Assembly: GCA_002900995.3 (NCBI GenBank)
Contig: CM035313.1
Span: forward strand, 558,001 to 622,000
Direction: 5' to 3'
From: Ganoderma boninense
Lineage: Eukaryota; Basidiomycota; Agaricomycetes; Polyporales; Polyporaceae
Length of the DNA: 64,000 nt
In this document: in pieces, positions 55,801-64,000 of the stretch
Numbering within the stretch: position 1 is the first letter of the stretch
Layout of the letters: each line of letters opens with the position of its first letter
Notes under the pieces: generated by a model
Told to the model about the DNA's origin: nothing
Databases searched by the model: none
Seen by the model: only the letters and a program-made list of their open reading frames with translations
Position numbers and translations under genes: made by a program

Positions 55801-57500
55801 GACACCGTGCTGGTGCTCTCGCCGCAGTCCGTGAACGAGGCGACGCAGCCAATCGCAGAGGCGGCCGTGGGCACGGGGAACGGCGACAACGGCGGGCTCG
55901 TCGCGCGCATCGTAGCCGCGTATGTCAAGTCGCTGAAGCAGGAGCGCATCATGTTCGGCATCTTTGCCGCACTCTGGCTCTTCGTCGTCCTCATGGCGCT
56001 CTGCATTATCTTCTGGACGACGTACGGCCGTCCGCTCTTCATGCGCGTGCGCTCGCGCCGAGGCGGCAACGGCGAGTCCCCCGACCACATCGACGCGTTC
56101 TACGGTGGGTATGCCTCGGAGAAGCACGCCGAGGCTGGGGAGAACGGGAACATGTACGACATCAAACTGGCGGACGAGAAGGCCGAGCCGCGCGCGCACT
56201 TCTGGAGTTCCTTCAAGGCCCCATGGGGTGGTAAGACCACACGTGCCGCGTCTCCGGATGGGAGCGAGCCTGTCCCTCCCTACCCACAGACGATGCAGAA
56301 GCCCGAGTACCAGAAGAGCTGGGACAACATCCTGGACAGCGCTGATTTCACGCCCCATGAAGCTGACGCCGAAGCGAACACGACGATCAGCAGGCCCTTC
56401 AGGCTGATGGCCCTCAGTCGCAAGCCCTCAGATCGAAAAGGTACCTGGCGCAGTCTGTTCGGCATGTCCAAGAAGGAAGAAGTGCCCGAGCTCCCGGATA
56501 GCGGCCTCGTCTACACCCAAAAGCGCGAAGTGCTGGCTGATGAGAAGCCGGAGCAGTCTGAGCCTGAGTCTTCCACGTACAAGACCCGCTTCCACGAACA
56601 TGTAAGTTCGGAGTCCCTTCCTGGGCACTACCTACCCGACGACGAGTAGCTGAGCTGTCGTGATCCCTCCCATAGCTTGGAGCCGCCTCTTTCCCAAAGC
56701 CTTCCTTCTCCAAGCACGCCCAGCTCTTCAAGTCCATCTCTCGTTCTAAGAAGCAGCAGCAGCAACCATCGAACCAAGACGACCCCTTCACCGACCCCTT
56801 AATTCAATCCGCAGAGCGTTCCGATTCCTTCAGCACCCTACCGCAGCGACAATCTTCGTCCGCATTCCCCACGGACCCCTTCGTCGACCGCCTTCCTGCC
56901 GGCCAGTCCTTCGAGACCCAGGCACTGACGCAGCTCCGTCCACACGGCCGCTCACGTTCGCGCCCTAACCTTTCCATCTCCACGGACAACACCACGTTCA
57001 TCCCGGATAATAATCTGCCCATGATCGTCCAGACGCCCGCGTCTGACGACATGCCGATGCCAGTCCCGCCCAAGCCGTGGGTCCAGCAAGATGTGAAGGG
57101 AAGCACGAAGGCCGTGGGCATCCCCCTCCCCCTCTACTACGGCTACGAGCAGCCCCCTCCCGGCCTCGCACCCGCGCTCCAGCCGGTGGAGGCGTCGTCG
57201 CAGTACCTCAAGCCCCCCGCCCTCCTACCCTCTCTCCCGAAGCGCAAGCAGCAACAAGTTCGGATCGACCCCGACACGTCGACGCCGGTTACGCGGCTGA
57301 TGACGACGACCCACGCACGCAAGTCCTCCCAGGCGGTGGACCCGTTCGTGACGCCCTTCGATGACGAACACCGCGTCGCCCCGGCGACGCAGACGTACGC
57401 CGTGTCGTGGCCCCGCGGCACACTGAACCCGTTCTCGGACCCCACCGCGACTCCCAGGCGGCCGGACTCGAACCCGTTCGCGACCGCGATCGCGGTGTAA
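52878..57500 (+). CDS. PRM1: Plasma membrane fusion protein Prm1, 1091 aa, 4 exons
   Basis: Exons 52878-53321, 54543-54799, 54852-56601 and 56676-57500 sum to 3276 nt. Prm1 features are in order: an N-terminal helix ([20 protein letters not shown]), a large extracellular loop, a second hydrophobic block ([20 protein letters not shown]), [20 protein letters not shown], a cysteine-bearing stretch ([19 protein letters not shown]), a helix ([20 protein letters not shown]), [20 protein letters not shown], and a last helix ([20 protein letters not shown]). A long cytosolic Ser/Pro-rich tail (about 350 residues) ends it, longer than in yeast (661 aa). Prm1 promotes plasma-membrane merger during cell fusion. 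Intron 1 is 1,221 bp against 52-74 bp for the others and is filled with repeats. A short family segment normally between exons 1 and 2 was not found, so a small exon may be missed. Confidence 0.88.
53415..53472. repeat. 38-bp imperfect palindrome between 10-bp direct repeats in PRM1 intron 1
   Basis: CGCAGCTATG occurs at 53415-53424 and again at 53463-53472. Between them AAAAGGGA pairs with TCCCTTTT, and inside that TCTCG pairs with CGAGA. The layout (duplicated target around an inverted repeat) resembles a tiny foldback insertion or a transposon remnant. Confidence 0.5.
53690..54110. repeat. Array of dispersed GGAAAC/GTTTCC words in PRM1 intron 1
   Basis: Roughly twenty copies of GGAAAC or its complement GTTTCC, plus near variants, fall in about 420 bp in both orientations (for example GTCAGGAAACGAGG, GCCAGGAAACCGGC, TTGTTTCCACAAAGAGG). 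Dense short words in both orientations are typical of subterminal regions of DNA transposons. I could not define ends or a target duplication. Confidence 0.55.
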
Positions 57501-59082
57501 GAATGGCAATGACAACGGCAGCGTCGTGATCGGAACGTTCCCTCTCACGTCGTCTCATGGACCTTTGGTTTCTCCGTTTCAACCTCAAACTTAACCCTTC
57601 ACTGCTCCATTTCTTCTTTCCTGGCGGGCCGCCGTGTGCGCCCCCTTTCACGCTCCGCTTACACTTAACGTTCACGGTGAACTGGATGAACATTGAACAA
57701 TTGCGCTGTAGCCTCTAGCTGACTCGATCATCATCCTCATGACGAGCACTCCCATGACGTCCCCACTCACACATCCTTACATATTGTATTCCCTCTCCAC
57801 GTCCCCTGTAGTAATAATGCCGGCGGCATGCCATGCTTGCCATCCTCCTCCTCGACGCCTAGGTATATTCGTGCTTATTGTATATAATCGTCTCTCGTCC
57901 CGTCCCGGCCAACCTTGCTCATACAGACATGCACTGACAATCCCCTGGAGGTTTTCACGTTGTATTTTTACGGCTTATCCACCGTCATTCTATATACCTG
58001 CTGTAGTGCTCTTTGCGCCTGTTGTGCCCACAATGGATACGCATTGGTCCCTCAACTTCTCTGTCCATTGGTGCTTGAGCCTAATCGTCGTGGGTTGCTT
58101 GGTGATTTATAGGGCCGGAGACTACCGGATATTTCGCACGCTCGGTCTGGCGACGATGTGGCAGCGGCAACGATGGCGTCGCCTGTTCTTTCTTCTTGCC
58201 TTTTTCACGGGGCACCTGCTTGCTCACTTCAGGCTACTTAATGAGCTCTTTCGTTTTCAACATGGTAACACACTGGTGCCTGCACCTCTACAGCCCACCG
58301 CAAGTGCCTGGGACAACCACTGGAGCCTGGGCACCATCACATCGCATGACCTGGGCTCTGCCGAGTGCGACTCCTCCTGCACGTTCGCAAGATCCGCCCA
58401 GACTATAACGGCATGGTACTTCATGGAGGGATCGGCGACTGTGTGGAAGCGAGAACACAGGCATCATGCAGACCTCGAGGCGTCAGCGTTCTCCTTATCG
58501 GCGACTCGGTTTCTAGTACGCTCTGAATCTTGGCTCCACCTACTCGCTCTTGTACGCTCTTTAGTCCTATTTCGTCTGGTCCGGGCTTGACCACCGCACC
58601 AGTGGAACCATTTTGTATTGACATATCGAAGAAAGCTTCGTGAGGTGCATCCAATGTTCACCTTGTTAGGCCTAGGTGAGTTAATGGTTCGCGGCAAGGC
58701 GCAACAAGCACGAACATCCTCCTCTCACGACGGCCAAATTTTACCAGAAGGATGTCCTGTCGCTCGGATCGATCCCTCTCCATATTTAATTATGCTCGTG
58801 CCGAGCTCCCAATGCCTTCGAAAAGTTCATTGGATCTGGCCGCATCCCATGACGAGGACACGATGATCCTGCTATCCGATCTCAAAGCGATCTCCTTGAA
58901 TATAATTGGATGTGCTATTCTGTGCATGTCCACCAGGTCCATCTATGACAAGCAGTTCTCAAGTTGGTCAAATGCCACAACTCAGTTGCTGCGGTAAGTA
59001 CAGTCTCACGAAGTTGGATGGCCTTAAAAAAGTCTCCGCTTGCAGCGACTTCCCCAAACTCATCTCCCGTCCCACAGTAGCC
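57501..59082. other. Intergenic region, no gene recognised
   Basis: 1.58 kb between PRM1 and DUF4419 copy 2, both on +. A 283-codon + frame (57739-58590) is open and partly hydrophobic but has no family motif and an unlikely start. It is left out of the gene set. Confidence 0.4.
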
Positions 59083-60643
59083 ATGCCCATTACCTTCAAT
59101 GTCACTGCCCACCCTGCAGAGCGCATCGCAGAGCGTGAGGGCCTGTGCAAGACAGTCGGGGAGTTCTTCAAAGCTGCCTGCAACAGCCCATGGGACTTCA
59201 CCGAGGAGATGTTTCAAACCTCCGTTACGGGCTACAAACTCGCAACGTTGAGGCCGAAGGCAAACGGCTTTGTCGATACAATCGTTGAGGCATGCGACAA
59301 GCACGACCATTTGAGGATTAGGTGAGCATCCACGCTCAAAGCTACGATGACAAGCTTGAACTAACCCTTGCTCTTAGGCCAGACGATGTTTGGATTGCGA
59401 TCCAGTCTCAGCTGAGCTTCTAGTGAGCTCATACCACCCTCTTTGCTGCTCTTTGCACTCACTTCAACTCCTCACGCGCAGTGTCAACAGGAACACTGAG
59501 AAGCTGAGGAAACACACCGTCAGCAAAGATACTAAGACAAGGACAAGATGCTCTGTTTCGCCACATGAGGGTAAGAAAGAGCTCCGCGTTCAGATGGTCG
59601 GCTCGCTGTGTACGGTCGACCTTCCCCGCTTGGCTGTTCAGATGTTGAGAGAAGTTCAAGCTCACGAGAACGTACGTATGCAGTGCCAGATCCAACCTCT
59701 CGGTGGCTGTACTTATTCGATCTGCTCTCGCAGGTCGTAGATAAAACTCTGGTTGAATGCGTTTTTCCGAAAGTCACGGCTTCAACCTGTGAGGAAGTCA
59801 CGGTCTGTTCCATGTTGACAGTGTCGACACTCAAAAAGTATGCCACAGTTCGCATAACGGACACAAGGAGTTCTCACAACCACTTGTCAGGCATTTCGAG
59901 TTCACGATCGAGATTAACGGTGGTATCCCCTCCGTCACGCTTGAAGGGGAGAAGGCAGACTGGGAGGAGCTTTACAAGCGCCTCGACCCTCTCGCCAAAC
60001 TCGGGACTGAGCCAGAACAATGGACAATTATGCTTCGCCCGATTCTGCGTCGGTTTGTTGACGCGTTCAACGGGAACCCGGACATTACGTTTTGGGAACA
60101 TGTCGTGGACCGGAAGAGCGATGCACGCGGCATTTCCGGTTGGATCACCGCCTTCTGTGTGTGGGATGTGGACGGGAACTGGTTGGCTCCCAGCCAAACG
60201 GCGGGAACATCTGCAACCCCGCGCAACGACATGGCACCAAGTATGCAGTCTTTTGTTTCCGGGATCTGCGTTCTCGCCAGCATGAATCTAACATGGCGGT
60301 TTCAGGTCGCTCAAACTCGCACTGCGAGCTTGGCTACACGCTGGACGGAGCCCTCTACTTCTCCCTGAACGGAAGGGGCATCCCCCCCGGTTACAGCGAA
60401 GTAGACGTGCTTGTGGAAGACAATGGGAAGAAATTGAACTGCAAGATGGTGTCTGGCCATGTTGCCTTTATCATGTCGAGGGCAGTTGAGTGTGGTGCGC
60501 TCAATACTGTACGTCCTGCACCGCAGTGGTTTCTCTATGTGAAAGCGGATAAAGGATGCATGCGGGATCCAGATTATTTGTATTCGCTTGTATGCCAGTA
60601 TGGTTCTATTCAATCTGGCTGTGGTTCTAAACATCATGTATAG
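59083..60643 (+). CDS. DUF4419-family protein, copy 2, 491 aa, 6 exons
   Basis: Exons 59083-59321, 59378-59422, 59482-59671, 59734-59837, 59891-60240 and 60306-60643 sum to 1466 nt, with phase kept at every border (reading closes at TAG 60641-60643). It starts MPITFNVTAHPAERIAEREG, then FVDTIVEACDKHDHLRIR, PDDVWIAIQSQLSFY, EQWTIMLRPILRRFVDAFNG, ISGWITAFCVWDVDGNW, YSEVDVLVEDNGKKLNCKMV and APQWFLYVKADKG. DUF4419 is a fungal family with no known activity. Exon 3 carries an extra Lys/Thr/Arg-rich stretch (KDTKTRTRCS) absent from copies 1 and 3. The C-terminus is replaced by an unrelated tail ending KHHV. No stop or shift interrupts it, so it is probably functional but diverging. Confidence 0.82.
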
Positions 60644-61598
60644 TAGATGTGGTCGAGTGAGTATGGAATTCAGGGCCCACCCTTTTAAATTTTTAGTGCG
60701 CAATCATCCTGCGCTGTCATGAAGGTGCGAGTCTGTTGGCAACAAAGTTATCTGTAGCACATATTATTGAGGGTGATTGGTCTTGAAGCGTATTCCGCGA
60801 CTACAGCCAGCCACGGCCTAGGAGGAATAAGCAAGGAATTGCATCTGATTGCACCCATAGTGTCTCGGCGTCTGGCGCGAGTCTTGGCTCTCCTTAGCTA
60901 CAGCGCTTTGCATAATTCCGTGAACACGCCCAGAAATTTACACGAGGGCGCTTATCTACCCGGCCTGCCAAACTAGGCCGCAGCGCCATGGTCTCGCAAG
61001 CACACTCCTCTCGATTTCCGCAAGCACCGTTGAAGGTGTCCTCGAGGTCTCGCTGGAATGGTGAATGAAGCCCCCATGGACAGGCTCTGCGTCCCACAAG
61101 CAAGTCGTGGTGGATCTGCTGACGTTCACGCCCGGCATCTCGCTCGGGAGGAACCGTCAGCAGCCTGTCCGACTCAGGAAGTAGATATGTCGCCGTGCCG
61201 AGTTGTTGGATCAACGCGTCCCGCTTGCAGACACACGCTCTCGCCCCTGTACGTGGCGGAGACAGCGCAATGCATGAACCACTCTTCCTTGATGCTTCAG
61301 GCCTCAGGTCTGAGATCTGAGGGCGAACACTGCAGCCTGTCCCGTCGGTGCGCGTGGCGGCGACCGTGTCCCTGCCTAGTTTGGCAGGTCGGGTAGATAA
61401 GCGCCCTCGTGTAAATTTCTGGGCGTGTTCACGGAATTATGCAAAGCGCTGTACTATAGGAACAGTCTCTCACTGGCAGCAACTCAGCGACTGCGTACAT
61501 CATGCACAGCCCCGCAGTGGGGCCAGGACCTTTAGAGAGCCTACCGTCGTTGAACCATTCCCCGCAACCTCCGAGTCACCTCCCATCCAGCAGCTGCC
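60644..61598. other. Spacer between DUF4419 copies 2 and 3, largely a mobile element
   Basis: 955 bp, of which 551 bp is the inverted-repeat element described separately. The rest holds the terminator of copy 2 and the promoter of copy 3. Confidence 0.5.
60901..61451. mobile_element. Tc1/mariner-like non-autonomous element with 78-bp inverted arms, 551 bp
   Basis: Arms 60901-60978 and 61374-61451 are inverted copies with a single mismatch. The ends read CAGCGCTTTGCATAATTCCG and its complement, and both sides abut TA (60899-60900 and 61452-61453). TA duplication and CAG-type ends fit the Tc1/mariner superfamily. The 395-bp centre has no transposase frame. Confidence 0.8.
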
Positions 61599-63111
61599 AT
61601 GCCGATCACCTTCAAAGTTGCAGCCCACGATGCAAAATCCATTTCGATAGAAAAAAATCCGCCCAAGACGGCCGAGGACTTCTTGCAAGCTTCCTGCTAC
61701 GTATACAACCAATTGCAACGGAGGAGCAACGAGGCGGTGCTGCAGTCCTCCGTGACGGAATCCGCTCTCCCGACGTTGAGGGCGCAGAAGAACGGATTTG
61801 TTCACACCATTATCGAGGCGTACGGTCAGCATCACCATTTGAAGATTCGGTGAGCACAAGCAGTGCTGAGAGATGAAGGCATTCGGCTGACGCTAGGAGC
61901 CCTACTACTAGGCCGGATGATGTCTGGATCGCGATTCTTTCTCAGCTCAGCTTCTAGTGAGTGCTCGGAGCCCTCAATCCCGCTTTTTGTACTGGTTTGA
62001 AGCGGACGCTTGTAGCATCAACAAGCACGCTGAGGAGCTGAGAACCTACTTCGTCGCTCACGAGGGTAAGGAAGAGCTGTGCGTTACGGGGATCGGCTCG
62101 CGGTATACGGTCGACTTTGGACGCTTGGCCATTCAGATGTCAAATCAAGTTCACAAGAACGTACGTGAGCGCGTTCAACCCTGTCAAGGCCCAAAATTCA
62201 TCTCACATGTTCTCCTTAGGTCGTGGACAAGACCCTGGTCGAGTGGGTTCTTCCGGATTTCACGACGTCAACCCCCCAAGACGTCACGATCTGCTCCGTG
62301 TTGTTGATGTCGACGCTGCAAAAGTACGCATCCTGTCCCCGTAACTAACACAGTCGAGGGATACTCACCAGATTCACTTGACAGGTACCTTGGGTTCACG
62401 ATGTCGTTGATCTGTGGCATCCCCTCCGTCACCCTTGAAGGGGAGAAGGCGGACTGGGAGAAGCTTTGCAGGCGCCTCGACCGTCTACTAGAACTCGGCA
62501 CTGAGCCTGAGCAATGGGCGGCCATGCTCCGCCCGATCTTGCGTCGGTTCATGGACGCGTTCGACGGGAACCCTGACATCGCGTTTTGGGAGCACGTCGT
62601 GTATCGGAACAACAGGCTGTGCGGCCGCGACAGAATTTCGGGTTGGATCACTGCCTTCTGCGTGTGGGATGGGGATGGGAACTGGCTCGCCTCCGACCGT
62701 AAGGCCAGCATAGCTGAGAGTGTGCCAGGCAGTGTCATGTCCCCAAGTACGCAAATTTTCTTCTTCTCAGTCCGAGTCCGAGTCCGTCGTGCAGAGAACG
62801 GCATGCATCTGACATTGGTTTACTCCACTGTAGTGCCCGCACAGTCGTACTCCGACCCCGACTACACGCTGGATGGCGTCCCGTACTTCGCTTTGGACAT
62901 GAAGGACGTTCCTGCTGGCTACAGCGAGGTCGACGTACTCGTCAACGACAACGGAGAGGAGTTCGATTGCAAGATGGTGTCTGGCCACGTTGCCTCTGCC
63001 GCTTCCAAGGCGGTCGAGGATGGAACATTCGACACTTTGAGTCCCGCGCCGCAATGGTTTCTATATGTGAAGGCAAACCAACAACGCCGGGGTTATGGGG
63101 GAGGTGACTGA
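61599..63111 (+). CDS. DUF4419-family protein, copy 3, 394 aa, 6 exons
   Basis: Exons 61599-61849, 61912-61956, 62016-62160, 62220-62323, 62385-62746 and 62834-63111 sum to 1185 nt. It starts MPITFKVAAHDAKSISIEKN, followed by FVHTIIEAYGQHHHLKIR, PDDVWIAILSQLSFY, NKHAEELRTYFVAHEGKEEL, KYLGFTMSLICGIPSVTLEG, QWAAMLRPILRRFMDAFDGN, ISGWITAFCVWDGDGNW, YSEVDVLVNDNGEEFDCKMV and SPAPQWFLYVKANQQRRG. It matches the inverted copy 1 at 41-42.6 kb more closely than its tandem neighbour. Intron 5 (62747-62833) is in frame and could be retained. No catalytic motif of a known enzyme family was recognised; the role is unknown. Confidence 0.85.
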
Positions 63112-64000
63112 GCGATGGAAAGGTGTCAGGCACGGTTTCTCCTCATGAGGAAGGAGACAGCGACTCGGATTCAACTTTGGTTACCTGTATAATTATATAT
63201 TATGTTGCTTTCGCGAGATCACCCTATACCGCGGAAGGACAGGACTGCAGGCTGAATCGTTCTCGTCAGCACCGCCGCAGATCGTTTCGCCACACGAAAA
63301 AAAGCCCCGGGGCCAACGTTCAGATCCCATTATCAACTAAAGAATTCATTGAAGCCCTACCGGATGGGACAGCTCCCCCGACTTTTACTATCCTTCCAGC
63401 TGGTGCAGGAAACGGCATCGTGACGGTCTCCCCTAGGCTCGGACCGCTCGACCAGACCAGTCGGTCAGACCACGATCCACAGCAACAGCAACCACGACGG
63501 CCTCAGCGCCCAGGTATGTATTCCACCGAACTCTGATTGGCCAAGTACCCCAAGGACCTGAAGATGGACGGTGCTCAAAAGCCGCCCCGGACGGTCATGC
63601 ATATGGTAGCGCGATGCGTTCTCGGTGACGCGCGAACTGGTCCCCGCCACTCCACTTAAGGCATCCGCTCTTGCAGAACAGAGAGACAGATCCCGGTTTG
63701 ACAGACCGGATGCGTCCTCGGTGTCGTCCTCCCCCAGACGATGGGGCGAGGAAGCACTAGAGATCCTGCATTGTATATCGGACGTAAAAGCAGCTGCGCG
63801 TCATGGTCTAAATTCCGCCGTTGACCTTGCAACAACACAAGGGATTGTAATCAGTGAGCACCCATCAGCATTTTTATCCAACATGCTGGCTCATAACACG
63901 CGATGGGAGTCCTAAGGGCATCGAGTTGAGCCTACCGACAAAGCGTCTGTGATAGCTCGGGCTCTGGGAACCAGAAGCTGTCCCCGGAAACAAAAATTAC
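63112..64000. other. 3' flank to window end, no gene recognised
   Basis: About 0.9 kb with frames of up to 137 codons and no family motif. A gene cut by the window end cannot be excluded. Confidence 0.4.

Noticed and set aside
57739..58590. 283-codon + frame between PRM1 and DUF4419 copy 2
   Set aside because: Open and partly hydrophobic, but no signal peptide, family motif or typical intron structure; length can occur by chance here.

Overview
The window is fungal nuclear DNA, most likely from an agaricomycete basidiomycete (wood-decay type). The evidence is GC-rich exons cut by many short introns of about 45-70 bp with GT-AG ends, tiny exons of 11-12 nt, a CBM1 cellulose-binding module on a secreted glycosidase, and a fungal gene set (Hsp9/12, Atg27, Prm1, Izh/PAQR, F-box and WD40 families). 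I rebuilt exon chains by hand. For most genes the exon lengths sum to an exact multiple of three, which I used as an internal check. This is eukaryotic sequence, so there are no operons.

Left part (0-18 kb), ordinary genes: an Hsp9/12 stress protein (+), a CBM1-GH27 alpha-galactosidase (-), a viroplasmin-domain protein with a long disordered tail (-), Atg27 (-) facing a Josephin/ataxin-3-like deubiquitinase with three UIM motifs (+), a dead F-box fragment, a WD40 protein (-), and an Ap4A phosphorylase (+).

Middle part (18.4-32.7 kb): four head-to-tail minus-strand paralogs with one architecture, an N-terminal F-box, a leucine-rich-like middle and a C-terminal WD40 propeller. Each is in a different state: intact (18.4-20.9 kb), disrupted by a 1,021-bp hAT-like element with an exact 8-bp target duplication (22.7-26.1 kb), shortened by loss of the middle region (27.5-29.5 kb), and frameshifted by one base (30.4-32.7 kb). 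A fifth remnant lies at 12.5-13.0 kb. These look like fast-turnover substrate receptors for SCF ubiquitin ligases.

Right part (33-64 kb): an Izh3-like PAQR membrane protein with a small inverted-repeat element in its first intron and a GC-AG intron, mitochondrial-type peptidyl-tRNA hydrolase, a secreted GH92 alpha-mannosidase, a DUF4419 pseudogene, a membrane-anchored Smr-domain protein, a second type of F-box protein, TAF12 (a TFIID/SAGA histone-fold subunit), a secreted orphan protein, and the cell-fusion protein Prm1 with a repeat-filled 1.2-kb intron. Two further DUF4419 genes follow in tandem, with a TA-flanked element carrying 78-bp inverted arms between them.

The most unusual feature is the F-box/WD40 array together with the elements that have landed in and around it. 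I found no CRISPR array, rRNA or convincing tRNA gene.
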